Positions 27,046 to 35,551 of a DNA stretch of 64,000 nt are shown in pieces. The stretch covers positions 62,001 through 126,000 of the forward strand of contig CAWIKX010000007.1 in assembly GCA_963836695.1 (NCBI GenBank), read 5' to 3'. The stretch comes from Roseiarcus sp963836695. GTDB lineage: Bacteria > Pseudomonadota > Alphaproteobacteria > Rhizobiales > Beijerinckiaceae. Within the stretch, counting starts at the first letter, position 1; each line of letters opens with the position of its first letter. A program made the position numbers and the translations under genes. The notes below the pieces were generated by a model that was not told where the DNA came from, made no database searches, and worked only from the letters and a program-made list of their open reading frames with translations.

Positions 27046-27355
27046 GACGTTGATGCCGGTGCAGTGCGACGGTGACTCGCGGGCCAACACAAGATAAGCG
27101 TTTTTTTGCTCAGCCCAAACATTTTTTTGCGTTGCAGCGTAGCTAACGGTCAATGCAACCGAAGGAGAGGCCGGACAGGGTGGAAGCGCGAGACCAGCGG
27201 TCGGACCGACGAGCAGCCCCGTCGGTGGTCGGACAGTTGGAACCCTCAGAAGTTACGTCAGCAAAGCGCTAAGGGACTTGGCTTGAAATTCCAGGCGCGG
27301 CTCTTATAACCGGCGCTAGAGATCAAATAAGTCATCGACGTAAGCAGGAATAACG
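27046..27355. other. Divergent intergenic region phaR / PsiF-like gene
   Basis: 310 bases without a gene. Near phaR it has two T-tracts (27099-27106 TTTTTT-type and 27122-27129) separated by about 20 bases and followed by TTGCGTTGCAGC. PhaR proteins often autoregulate through TGC/GCA-containing sites, so this is where an operator would be expected; none is proven. Confidence 0.3.
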
Positions 27356-27652
27356 TTGAATATACGAATCCTGTCCCAGGTCTGCGCCGCCGTTCTGTTC
27401 TTTATTGCCTTGGAAGCGGGCTTGACCTATGGTGCCGTCGCGCAGCCTAACACGGGCACGGACGCCGCCTTGACCCTCGTCGGCCGCTCCGCCGCTCCGA
27501 TGGTCCCGGCCTCCGAAGTCCTCGCCGCAACCAGCCCCGACCCCGCCGAGCGGTCCGCCAGGTCGATCGGATGCGCGCAAAAGGCCGACGCTCAGGGTTT
27601 GGAGGGCAAGACGAGAAGACACTTCTTGCGCGAATGCAAGCGAGGCCTATGA
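27356..27652 (+). CDS. Small secreted protein with PsiF-like C-terminus
   Basis: 98 residues from a TTG start with AGGA 5-6 bases upstream. A signal peptide of ~29 residues (QVCAAVLFFIALEAGLTYGA) is followed by a low-complexity region. The C-terminal CAQKADAQGLEGKTRRHFLR...C matches the PsiF repeat pattern (Cys...K..GL.G..R..F..EC). PsiF domains occur in phosphate-starvation-induced periplasmic proteins; function unknown. prmB follows 24 bases later. Confidence 0.68.
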   Translation: MNIRILSQVCAAVLFFIALEAGLTYGAVAQPNTGTDAALTLVGRSAAPMVPASEVLAATSPDPAERSARSIGCAQKADAQGLEGKTRRHFLRECKRGL

Positions 27653-27676
27653 GCGCCACGCCCGAGACGGCCGTCC

Positions 27677-28609
27677 TTGTCTGAGGCATCGGTCGACGAG
27701 CGGCTTGAAACGTTGCTCACGCCAAGAGACTGGCTCCGCTACGCCGTCAGTCGTTTTCTCTCCGCGGGCCTGGCGTTCGGCCACGGCGCGACGACGGCGC
27801 TGGACGAGGCCGCCTTCCTTATTCTCGAGGGGTTGGCTCTGCCGATCGACACGCTCGATCCGTTTCTCAACTCGAGGCTCCTGCGTCACGAGCGCGCGCG
27901 GCTCCTCGAGCTGATTGAGGCGCGCGTCACGACGCGCAAGCCCGCCGCCTATCTTGTCAACCGCGCCTACATCAAGGGCGTGCCGTTCTATGTCGATGAG
28001 CGGGTCATCGTCCCGCGCAGCCTGATCGGCGAATTGCTGATGACGGCCTTCGCCGAGGATAATGGGCTCATCGGCGACCCTGAAGGCGTGGCCTCAGTGC
28101 TCGACCTGTGTACGGGGGGCGGTTCGCTGGCCGTTCTCGCTGCCCGCGTCTTCCCGAACGCCCGTATCGAGGCAGTGGACGTCTCGCCCAGCGCGCTGGA
28201 AGTGGCCGTGCGCAACATCGACGAATACGGCCTTCAGGATCGCGTCGCGCTGAAACAGGGCGACCTCTTCGCCCCGGTCGAGGGCGCCCGCTTCGACCTG
28301 ATCCTGACCAACCCGCCTTACGTCGACGCGACGGCGATCGCACGCTTTCCCCCCGAATATGCGGCAGAGCCGACGATTGCGCATGCTGGGGGTAGAGATG
28401 GGCTCGACATCGTGCGCCGGATCCTGCGCGAGGCGCCCAAGCATTTGACCGCGGACGGGATGCTCGTCTGCGAGGTGGGGAGCGCGCGCTTGGCGCTCGA
28501 ACGAGAGTTCCCGCGTCTGCCGTTCGTTTGGCTCGACACGGAGGATACATCGGGCGAAGTGTTCCTTCTGCGCGCCGCTGATTTCCGGGCGGCAAAGGGC
28601 AAGCGATAG
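27677..28609 (+). CDS. prmB: Ribosomal protein L3 N5-glutamine methyltransferase PrmB
   Basis: 310 residues of the HemK/PrmB family. The N-terminal helical domain contains RYAVSRF and FGHGATTALDEAAFL. The SAM-binding motif is VLDLCTGGGSLAVLAA, the post-I acidic residue is in AVDVSPSALEVA, and the catalytic NPPY is in LILTNPPYVDA. The YLVNRAYIKGVPFYVDERV segment points to PrmB rather than PrmC. It methylates a glutamine of L3. The start is TTG; a leader ATG at 27655 is in another frame. Confidence 0.93.
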   Translation: MSEASVDERLETLLTPRDWLRYAVSRFLSAGLAFGHGATTALDEAAFLILEGLALPIDTLDPFLNSRLLRHERARLLELIEARVTTRKPAAYLVNRAYIKGVPFYVDERVIVPRSLIGELLMTAFAEDNGLIGDPEGVASVLDLCTGGGSLAVLAARVFPNARIEAVDVSPSALEVAVRNIDEYGLQDRVALKQGDLFAPVEGARFDLILTNPPYVDATAIARFPPEYAAEPTIAHAGGRDGLDIVRRILREAPKHLTADGMLVCEVGSARLALEREFPRLPFVWLDTEDTSGEVFLLRAADFRAAKGKR

Positions 28610-28718
28610 AACGCGGAATGCAACCACGCTCCGGCCCGATTCGTGGTCTGGCCGACAAGCCATCCAGTTTTTCGGGTAGACTGGCTTCAATTCGGCCGCC
28701 AATCCGCCGAGGCGAAAC

Positions 28719-29768
28719 ATGCAAGCCCAGGAAACGCCCCATCATACGGTCGCAACGCGGCTTGTCGCGGCCATCAGATTCTTTGCGCGCTCGGAAGTAG
28801 GCTCAAGAGCGAAATTGACGTTCGCCGCGATCCTAGCGCTTTTGCTCGGCGCCAGCGGCCTCAATGTCGCGAACAGCTACGTCAATAGGAACCTGATGTC
28901 CGCCATCGCCGAGCGGCACTTCGGGGACTTCGTCCGGCAGGCGGAGTTCACGCTCGCAGTCTTCGCGGCGTCCACGATCGTCGCCGTTCTCGCGCGCTTC
29001 GCCGAGGAACGGCTGGGACTGCTGTGGCGCGAGTTCATGACCGAGCGCGCCGTCGCAACGTACATGGCGAACGGAACCTACTATCGCCTGGCGGCGTCGG
29101 ACGAACTCGCAAACCCGGATCAGCGGATCGCCGAAGACGTGCGCGCCTTTACGGCGACCACGCTTTCCTTCGCGCTCATGGCGATGAATAGCGCCTTCAC
29201 AATCCTCGCCTTTTCCGGCGTCCTGTGGTCGATCAGTCCCCTACTCTACGCGATCTCCGTCGGTTATGCGGCGCTCGGCTCGTATTTGACGATCAAGCTC
29301 GCTCGGCCGCTTGTGAAGCTGAACAGCGACCAACTCGATCGCGAGGCGAGCTTTCGTTCTGCTCTCATTCATGTTCGTGACAACGCCGAGGCCATTCACC
29401 TTCGAGATGAAGGTGAGCGGGAAGCGGCCGGGATTGGGGAGCGGCTCGATCAACTCGTTGAGAATTTCCGACGCATCACTTCGGTCAACCGTAACGTCGG
29501 ATTCTTCTCCACTGGCTACAATTGGATCATCCAATTGATCCCGATACTGATCATCGCGCCCGCCTTCATGCGCGGCGAGATCGAGTTCGGCGTGATCACT
29601 CAATCCGCGATGGTGTTCACGACTCTGGTTGCCGCTTTCTCGCTTGTCGTCACCCAGTTTCAGTCGCTGTCGAGCTATGCAGCCGTCGTCTCGCGGCTGG
29701 GTTCGCTGCTTGACGCGTTCGAGAGCGAAGCCCCCGCTCCCGCCTCGGGGCCGGCGTCGTCGAGCTGA
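28719..29768 (+). CDS. SbmA/BacA-like or ABC transporter membrane domain without its ATPase
   Basis: 349 residues with six likely membrane segments. RFAEERLGLLWREFMTERA and TYYRLAASDELANPDQRIAED followed by RSALIHVRDNAEAIHL are typical of the ABC_membrane_2/SbmA-BacA family. The protein stops after SRLGSLLDAFE, exactly where full ABC half-transporters continue into a nucleotide-binding domain. No Walker motifs follow in any frame. TMD-only members (SbmA/BacA type) take up peptides by proton motive force, so this could be a complete peptide-uptake protein. The sequence resembles the YddA-like branch, so truncation is the alternative. Confidence 0.72.
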   Translation: MQAQETPHHTVATRLVAAIRFFARSEVGSRAKLTFAAILALLLGASGLNVANSYVNRNLMSAIAERHFGDFVRQAEFTLAVFAASTIVAVLARFAEERLGLLWREFMTERAVATYMANGTYYRLAASDELANPDQRIAEDVRAFTATTLSFALMAMNSAFTILAFSGVLWSISPLLYAISVGYAALGSYLTIKLARPLVKLNSDQLDREASFRSALIHVRDNAEAIHLRDEGEREAAGIGERLDQLVENFRRITSVNRNVGFFSTGYNWIIQLIPILIIAPAFMRGEIEFGVITQSAMVFTTLVAAFSLVVTQFQSLSSYAAVVSRLGSLLDAFESEAPAPASGPASSS

Positions 29769-29783
29769 GGGACCGTCGAACGT

Positions 29784-30986
29784 CTACTCCGCCGCTTCCC
29801 GCATCGCCTGGCGCATGGCGGCGCGCAACTCATCGATCGAGGTCAGCTGGCCGGCGCGCTCCACATGCCAGAAGGTCCAGCCGTTGCAGGCGGGCAGGCC
29901 TTGCACCAGCGCGCCAATCTTGTGGATCGAGCCGACGGCGGGACCTACGGCGAGCGCGCCATCGGCCCGTATGAGAGCGCTATGGCGCCGCCCGGCGTCG
30001 ACCAATCGTTCGCCCGGGTGAGCAAGCCCAGCTTCGACGACACTTGAGAAAGCCACGCGAGGCTCGCTGCGGCGCGTCGGCGCGATCGCAAGCGCCGCTT
30101 CTGGCAATGGCTCGACCGCGTCGATCCGCATGCGAGCCGCTTTGGCGTAAGCGAGATCCCGTTCGACGCCAATGAACGACCGCCCGAGCCGCCGCGCCGC
30201 GACGCCGGTGGTCCCGGAGCCAAAAAACGGGTCGAGCACCAGGTCGCCCGCGTTGGAGGCAGCCAGCAACACCCGCGCAAGCAATGCTTCAGGCTTTTGC
30301 GTCGGGTGAGCCTTTCGCCCGCTCTCGTCCTTCAGCCGCTCCGCCCCGGTGCAGATCGGCAGAAACCAATCCGAACGGACCTGTACGTCCTCGTTGCCGG
30401 CTTTCAGCGCCTCGTAATTGAACGTGTAGGCCTTGGCCTCCGGGCCCCGCGCCGCCCAGATCATGGTCTCGTGGGCGTTGGTGAAGCGGCGGCCGCGGAA
30501 GTTTGGCATCGGATTGGCCTTGCGCCAGACGATGTCGTTGAGGATCCAGAAGCCGAGATCCTGCAGGATCGCGCCGACGCGGAAGATGTTGTGGTAGGAG
30601 CCGATCACCACGATCGTGGCGGTGGGTTTCATCAGCCGCCGGACGGCGGTCAGCCAATCGCGGGTGAACGCGTCATATGTGGCGAAGTCGGCGAACTTGT
30701 CCCAGGCGTCGTCCACCCCGTCGACCACGCTCTGGTCCGGGCGCGACAGCGCGCCCTCAAGCTGGAGATTATAGGGAGGATCGGCGAAGACGAGATCAAC
30801 GGAGGCGGGAGGCAGCCTCATCATTTCCGTGACGCAGTCGCCGGTGAGGATCGCGTCGCGAGGAGCGAAGCTCTCCTCGCCGGGCGACTCAACGATTGCG
30901 GCCGGGCGTTTCGCCTCGGCGACCCCAGTACGCGAAACCTGAATCTGGGCGGGGAGGCGGAACGCTCCGGCACGCGCGGTACGCAT
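29784..30986 (-). CDS. ccrM: Cell-cycle-regulated GANTC adenine methyltransferase CcrM
   Basis: About 400 residues, an N6-adenine beta-class methyltransferase: DPPYNLQL catalytic motif IV comes first, then VGAILQDLGFWILNDIVW, RKANPMPNFRGRRFTNAHE, TQKPEALLARVLLA, and the SAM motif FFGSGTTGVAA. The ~100-residue C-terminal extension ending CNGWTFWHVERAGQLTSID is the RAMA-like domain of CcrM. It methylates GANTC once per replication round and controls cell-cycle transcription in alphaproteobacteria. ATG 30986 preferred; TTG 30989 is one codon earlier. Confidence 0.96.
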   Translation of the reverse strand: MRTARAGAFRLPAQIQVSRTGVAEAKRPAAIVESPGEESFAPRDAILTGDCVTEMMRLPPASVDLVFADPPYNLQLEGALSRPDQSVVDGVDDAWDKFADFATYDAFTRDWLTAVRRLMKPTATIVVIGSYHNIFRVGAILQDLGFWILNDIVWRKANPMPNFRGRRFTNAHETMIWAARGPEAKAYTFNYEALKAGNEDVQVRSDWFLPICTGAERLKDESGRKAHPTQKPEALLARVLLAASNAGDLVLDPFFGSGTTGVAARRLGRSFIGVERDLAYAKAARMRIDAVEPLPEAALAIAPTRRSEPRVAFSSVVEAGLAHPGERLVDAGRRHSALIRADGALAVGPAVGSIHKIGALVQGLPACNGWTFWHVERAGQLTSIDELRAAMRQAMREAAE

Positions 30987-31132
30987 CAACGCAAATCACT
31001 CGACGCATGAGCCGGATCACTCGAACCGGCGCGTCGTTTATGCTGGGTTTAAAGTAAAGGTCCGGTTATGCGGCCGCCCCTGCCGCTGTGTCGTTTTCGT
31101 ACGGCTTAAGTCGTTCTAAAGGATATTCGGCT

Positions 31133-31474
31133 TCAACCTTTTTGAAACCTTTTTAGGCCGGCGATCACTCTTCTTTCGACTCCAGTCGAAACGAGCGCCG
31201 GTAATAGGGGCATGGGCCGGCACAGAGATTCGCGTGCGGGGGCCTGGAGCACCTTCGAATCGTTGAGACCCTCGGGCAGGTCGTCGGGATCAAGAATAAC
31301 GGCCGCCACTCCGACCGGCCCAGCAAGAGGCCCGCGCCCGACTTCATCCGCGCCGGCGACCCACCGATGGCCGCTCCTGAACGCCTCGCGCTCGAAATCG
31401 AAATGGGGCGTGATGGCGATCGGACGCGGCGGGGGAGCGATCTTTTTCTTCGCGCTCTTCACGCCATTCGCCAC
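31133..31474 (-). pseudogene. rnhB: Ribonuclease HII, 3' two-thirds lost
   Basis: GTG start at 31474, a lysine-rich head, then FDFEREAFRSGHRWVAGADE, VGRGPLAGPVGVAAVILDPDD and LPEGLNDSKVLQA: the catalytic N-terminal core of RNase HII with its first Asp and Glu. After about residue 80 the similarity ends and a ~35-residue unrelated tail runs to a stop; the family is normally 200-260 residues. The gene sits upstream of ccrM, its usual place in Hyphomicrobiales. Loss of the rest removes the remaining catalytic Asp residues, so this copy should be inactive. Confidence 0.8.
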
Positions 31475-31604
31475 GAATCAGGCCCTCCGCTGGTCGGTAG
31501 GTTATCGCGGCTACGGCAGGGGAGCCAAAATAGGGAAACGGAATTGCCGGTGGAAAGAGAAGCTGTGCGCTGGCGCGGCTGCGTGCTCGCGGATGGGTTA
31601 TTCT

Positions 31605-32450
31605 ATGGGCATGGAAACGCTCCACCCTTTCCTCGAACGCGTCTCACCTGCTCTCGCTGTCGTCCCCGGCGTTGTCGCCGTCGCGCTTGGCGGTTCGAGG
31701 GTGACGGGCGCGGCTCATGCGTCCTCGGACTATGACGTCGGTCTTTACTTCAGCGAACGCGCCGGACTCGACGTTGAGCGCCTACTCGAGGTCGTGAAGG
31801 GCCTAGTCGACGAACCAGATGCTGCAAGGGTGACCGAGATCGGCGGATGGGGGCCGTGGATTGTTGGAGGCGGCTGGCTCAGGATAGCCGCCAAGAAGGT
31901 GGATCTCCTCTATCGGCCAATCGAGTCGGTCGAGAAGGTCATTCGTGATTGCCGCGATGGTCGCGTTAGCATGGACTATCAGCCGGGACATCCGCACGGT
32001 TTCTGCTCGGCGATCTGGATGGGCGAAGTCGCACTTTGCCAGGCGCTTAGCGACTCTGAGGGCGCGCTCGCTCGTTTGAAGGCGATGACCACTCCTTATC
32101 CGGATCCATTGCGCGAGGCGCTCATTCGCCGCTTCCAGTGGGAGATCCTGTTCGCGATCGAGAACGCTGAGACCGCCGTCCCGAAGGGCGACCAGGCTTA
32201 TATTGCCGGATGCGCGTTCCGCTCGCTCGCCTGCGCCGCGCAGGTTCTGTTCGCTGTCAACAGGCGTTATCTCGTCAATGAGAAAGGTGCGCTTGCCGCG
32301 GCGGCGCGGATGCCGCTGACGATTGGCGATCTCTCTGAGCGGGCGCGGACCGTGTGGCAAGCGGTCGGGCTTCGCGCCTTCGGCGCAGCGCTCGGGGAGC
32401 TCATAACACTCCAGCGCGAGCTCGCGGGTTTGATCGAGGCGGCGTCGTAG
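31605..32450 (+). CDS. Nucleotidyltransferase-fold protein (DUF4037-like)
   Basis: About 281 residues. LGGSRVTGAAHASSDYDVGL is the minimal nucleotidyltransferase motif (GS...D-x-D) and LRIAAKKVDLLYR carries the third acidic residue. The C-terminal half is helical (ALIRRFQWEILFAIENAE, AALGELITLQREL). Such proteins resemble aminoglycoside- or kanamycin-type nucleotidyltransferases or MNT-like toxin neutralisers, but no paired HEPN gene is visible. ATG 31605 was chosen because the conserved core begins just after it. Confidence 0.8.
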   Translation: MGMETLHPFLERVSPALAVVPGVVAVALGGSRVTGAAHASSDYDVGLYFSERAGLDVERLLEVVKGLVDEPDAARVTEIGGWGPWIVGGGWLRIAAKKVDLLYRPIESVEKVIRDCRDGRVSMDYQPGHPHGFCSAIWMGEVALCQALSDSEGALARLKAMTTPYPDPLREALIRRFQWEILFAIENAETAVPKGDQAYIAGCAFRSLACAAQVLFAVNRRYLVNEKGALAAAARMPLTIGDLSERARTVWQAVGLRAFGAALGELITLQRELAGLIEAAS

Positions 32451-32622
32451 CGCACGCAAATGCGCGAGTGCGCGAATTCGCAATATCACCGTGCAACAAC
32501 CGATTGGTCACTTCGGTTGCCGTAACTTAACGCATACCCGACACCCGTCCCCCGAAGTCAATGTCGGTTGGACTCTTTCGAGGCCCCTGGTCCAAGTCTC
32601 TGCATTATCGAGGGCGAAGGCC

Positions 32623-32871
32623 ATGCTCGGCACAACACTGAACTTCGCCGCCGCACTAGCAGGATTAATTGCTGCCTGGCGTTGGCGCCAAACGACGACG
32701 ATCCGTCCGCCGACCGAACTGCCCTATGGAAGTCCGACGACCATCGACACGGGGCCGCTCGTTGCGTTCATTAAGGAGATCGCGCGGTTGAACAGGCGCG
32801 CAGCTTCCTGGACCGCCTTTGCCGCTTTGTCGGAGGGCGTTGCAACAATCGCCCACTACTACGGCGGATAA
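32623..32871 (+). CDS. Small protein with one membrane segment
   Basis: 82 residues from ATG 32623 (AAGG 4-7 bases upstream). A hydrophobic N-terminus NFAAALAGLIAAWRW is followed by a polar middle (TIRPPTELPYGSPTTIDTGP) and an amphipathic helix around FIKEIARLNRRAASWTAFAA. This could be an anchored or exported small protein. Not recognised. Confidence 0.5.
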   Translation: MLGTTLNFAAALAGLIAAWRWRQTTTIRPPTELPYGSPTTIDTGPLVAFIKEIARLNRRAASWTAFAALSEGVATIAHYYGG

Positions 32872-33001
32872 GCGGAGGAAATGAGGTGCCAATCCGGGAT
32901 TTTCGCCTCCAATTAGCTCTTACGGATGTTCAGCCGGTGTTCATACGAGATGGTTTTGATTGGCGACGGGGCCATAGGGCCTCGAAACAGGGAGGTGGAC
33001 A

Positions 33002-33289
33002 ATGAGTGAAGACGTTTCGCGCCGAAAGATGCTTTCCCTGCTTGGCCTTGGGGCGGCACTAGGCTTCACGCTATCGGCAACGCTGGAGGCCGAAGCACAG
33101 GAGGCCACTCCGGTCGTTCCGAACCCCACTGCGCCCGACACCGGCTCCGCTCCGGCCACTGGAACACGCGGGAGGAATCGGCGGACATCGCGGCGCGCCA
33201 CTCGCCATCAGCGACGGAGCGCGCGCCACGGTCATCCTGCTGCACCCGCGGCAACGGCTCCGGCAGCTCCAGCGGCTCCCGCGCAATAG
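33002..33289 (+). CDS. Exported basic Pro/Ala-rich protein with twin-arginine leader
   Basis: 95 residues, with GGGAGG 5-8 bases before ATG. The leader SRRKMLSLLGLGAALGFTLS has a twin-arginine pair and hydrophobic core ending near AEA, suggesting Tat or Sec export. The mature part is a Pro/Thr stretch, then the very basic GRNRRTSRRATRHQRRSARH, then an Ala/Pro tail. This design recurs in Hyphomicrobiales small exported proteins of unknown role. Confidence 0.65.
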   Translation: MSEDVSRRKMLSLLGLGAALGFTLSATLEAEAQEATPVVPNPTAPDTGSAPATGTRGRNRRTSRRATRHQRRSARHGHPAAPAATAPAAPAAPAQ

Positions 33290-33897
33290 CGAGCCGCGCC
33301 GGGAGGTCTTGAGCGCTGGGTTCGGGGCCACACAAAAAGGACGAGGGAAGCCCATGCTCTCCTCGTCCGTAAGTATTTTAATGTTACGAAAAATAACAGA
33401 CCTGTTGTGTCGACTTCCATCCGCGAGGGGGCTGGAATTCGCGCGGCGCCATTAAGCGCTTTGTCCGCACGCTCGCCGCGCGCTGCGGCCAGGTCCGGCG
33501 GAGTGGCTGGAAGGCGGTTTGGAATGCCCCCACGATGTAGCGTCGCCGTGGTCGCCTAGCCCGCTATTTTCTGCCGTCTGTCTTTCGCCGCCATCTGAAC
33601 GAGGCGTTCAAAACGGTCGCCCCCACTGATGTGAGGTCGCCGCCATGGTTGCGGCGCCATCTGCGAAGCGCGGTGCTCAGGCTCCGCGTTTGGCCGAAAC
33701 AGACTGCGTCGGAACCGCCAGCCTGTGGTGGCCAAAAGCCCGAGATTGGAAAATTCGCGCTTTCCCATCCATCATAGCCCCGTCCCGCCGCTAAGTCCGC
33801 GAGAGTCAGCTTCGGTAACTTAAGGCCCATCGCAGACGTATATGAGGTGCCGCCAACGCCGAAGGCGCCTATATTAGGGTTCGGCAAGGAGGATTTC
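33290..33897. other. 608-bp intergenic region
   Basis: I see no supported gene. Short open frames on the - strand (about 33556-33768 and 33564-33992) lack family features or start signals. CGTAAG...TTACG around 33368-33388 is a weak imperfect palindrome. The msrB ribosome-binding site (AAGGAGG) is at the right edge. Confidence 0.4.
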
Positions 33898-34308
33898 ATG
33901 AAACAGGACCGCTTCCCCGTCAACCACACCGACGCCGAATGGCGAAAGATCCTGACCCCCGAGCAGTACGAGGTCATGCGCGGGCATGGCACGGAGAGTT
34001 CCGGCAGCTGCGCGCTGCTTCACGAGAAGCGGCCGGGCGCGTTTACCTGCGCCGGCTGCGGGCAGCCTTTGTTTGAGGGGACGACCAAATTCGAGAGCGG
34101 CACCGGTTGGCCGAGCTTCACCGTTCCGGTTGAGGGCGCGGTCGAAACGAGCGTCGACAACAGCTATGGGATGGCGCGCACGGAGGTGCACTGCTCGCGC
34201 TGCGGATCGCACCTGGGCCATGTCTTTCCGGATGGCCCACCGCCGACCGGACAGCGGTATTGCATCAACGGAGTCGCGACGACGTTCACCCCGGCCGATG
34301 CGCACTAA
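33898..34308 (+). CDS. msrB: Peptide-methionine (R)-S-oxide reductase MsrB
   Basis: 136 residues. Zinc-binding CAGCG and CSRCGSHLGHVF pairs, the FESGTGWPSF substrate loop, and catalytic cysteine in RYCINGVATTF. The usual RYCINS is here RYCING, a tolerated neighbour change. It reduces methionine-R-sulfoxide in proteins. ATG 33898 follows AAGGAGGATTTC, an ideal ribosome-binding site. hemH starts 53 bases later on the same strand. Confidence 0.94.
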   Translation: MKQDRFPVNHTDAEWRKILTPEQYEVMRGHGTESSGSCALLHEKRPGAFTCAGCGQPLFEGTTKFESGTGWPSFTVPVEGAVETSVDNSYGMARTEVHCSRCGSHLGHVFPDGPPPTGQRYCINGVATTFTPADAH

Positions 34309-34361
34309 GAGGCACAGCCCGCGGCCGGTCGCCACGCTCGTCTGAACTAGCTGCGCGCCGC

Positions 34362-35417
34362 ATGAACATCTCGAGATTGCCGAAGGAAGTCCGGGCCGCT
34401 CGGCCGCCGAACCATCCGCCGGCGCCGAGCGGCAAGGTCGGGGTGCTGATTGTCAACCTCGGCACCCCGGAGGGGACCGACTATTGGTCGATCCGGCGCT
34501 ATTTGCAGGAGTTCCTATCCGACCGCCGCGTCATCGAGACGCCGCGCGCTTTATGGCTGCCGATCCTGCAGGTCATTCTGTTGAGAAGGCCGCACGCCAA
34601 AGGGCGCGATTATGAAGCGATGTGGAACAAGGAGAAGGACGAGGGGCCGCTGAAGACCATCACCCGGTCGCAAAGCGAGAAGCTCTCGCTCGCGCTCAAC
34701 GATCTTGACCGCGAAATGGTCGTCGACTGGGCTATGCGCTATGGCGCCCCGCCAATCGCGGAGCGTCTTCAAGCGCTTCAGGCCGATGGCTGCGACCGCA
34801 TTCTCGTCATCCCCCTCTATCCGCAATATTGCGCTGCTTCGTCCGCAACCGTTGCAGACAAAGCGTTCGATGCGCTCAAGTCGATGCGCTGGCAACCGGC
34901 GGTTCGGATCGCGGCGCCCTACTATGACGATCCCGTCTACGTCGAAGCGCTCGCCCGCTCGGTCCGTTCAAGCCTCGCGAGCGTCGATTTCGACCCCGAG
35001 GTTCTGCTCGCCTCCTATCACGGCATTCCGCAGGCCTATTTCGACAAGGGCGATCCCTACTTCTGCCATTGCGCCAAGACGACGCGACTTTTGCGCGAAG
35101 CGCTCGGCATGGACGAGAAGCGCCTGCGCATGACGTTTCAATCGCGCTTCGGCCGCGGCGAGTGGCTGAAGCCCTATACCTCCGAGACCTTGCGCGAACT
35201 CGCGGCGAGCGGCGTCAAGCGCGTGGCGGTGCTCACGCCCGGTTTCGCGGCGGACTGTCTGGAGACGCTGGAGGAAATCGGCGTCGAGAACGCAGGCTAT
35301 TTCCGCGAGGCCGGGGGCGAGCGCTTCGCCGCAATCCTATGCCTCAACGACAGCGCCGACGGCATGGCTGTGATCGAAGCCGTCGCGCGTCGCGAGCTCA
35401 GAGGCTGGGCGCAATAG
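34362..35417 (+). CDS. hemH: Ferrochelatase HemH
   Basis: 351 residues. VLIVNLGTPEGTDYWSIRRY at the N-terminus, LYPQYCAASSATVADKAF, the catalytic histidine in SYHGIP, FQSRFGRGEWLKPYT with the catalytic Glu, and VLTPGFAADCLETLEEI. It inserts iron into protoporphyrin IX, the last step of haem synthesis. Full length. Probably shares a transcript with msrB. Confidence 0.96.
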   Translation: MNISRLPKEVRAARPPNHPPAPSGKVGVLIVNLGTPEGTDYWSIRRYLQEFLSDRRVIETPRALWLPILQVILLRRPHAKGRDYEAMWNKEKDEGPLKTITRSQSEKLSLALNDLDREMVVDWAMRYGAPPIAERLQALQADGCDRILVIPLYPQYCAASSATVADKAFDALKSMRWQPAVRIAAPYYDDPVYVEALARSVRSSLASVDFDPEVLLASYHGIPQAYFDKGDPYFCHCAKTTRLLREALGMDEKRLRMTFQSRFGRGEWLKPYTSETLRELAASGVKRVAVLTPGFAADCLETLEEIGVENAGYFREAGGERFAAILCLNDSADGMAVIEAVARRELRGWAQ

Positions 35418-35419
35418 CA

Positions 35420-35520
35420 TTCCCTTCTCCCTCGGGGAGAAGGTGGCCCGAAGGGCCGGATGAGGGCGGGGCATCCGCAACTCCTGAACTCTCACCCCCA
35501 ACCCCTCTCCCGTTGGAGAG
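35420..35520. repeat. RIME-like intergenic repeat after hemH
   Basis: The hairpin CTTCTCCCTC-GGG-GAGAAG is followed by CCCGAAGGGCCGGATGAGGG, then CTCTCACCCCC and CCTCTCCC-GTTG-GAGAG. This is the standard layout of rhizobial mosaic intergenic elements. A partial copy lies at 42640-42691. Confidence 0.65.
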
Positions 35521-35551
35521 TCGCGTGTCCACTCGAGTTGAGAGGGCGTTA

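Noticed and set aside
31605..32450. MNT-HEPN toxin-antitoxin reading for the nucleotidyltransferase gene.
   Set aside because: The protein is twice the usual MNT length and no HEPN gene is adjacent.
33556..33992. Short - strand frames upstream of msrB.
   Set aside because: No start signal, no family features, and one overlaps the msrB start region in antisense.
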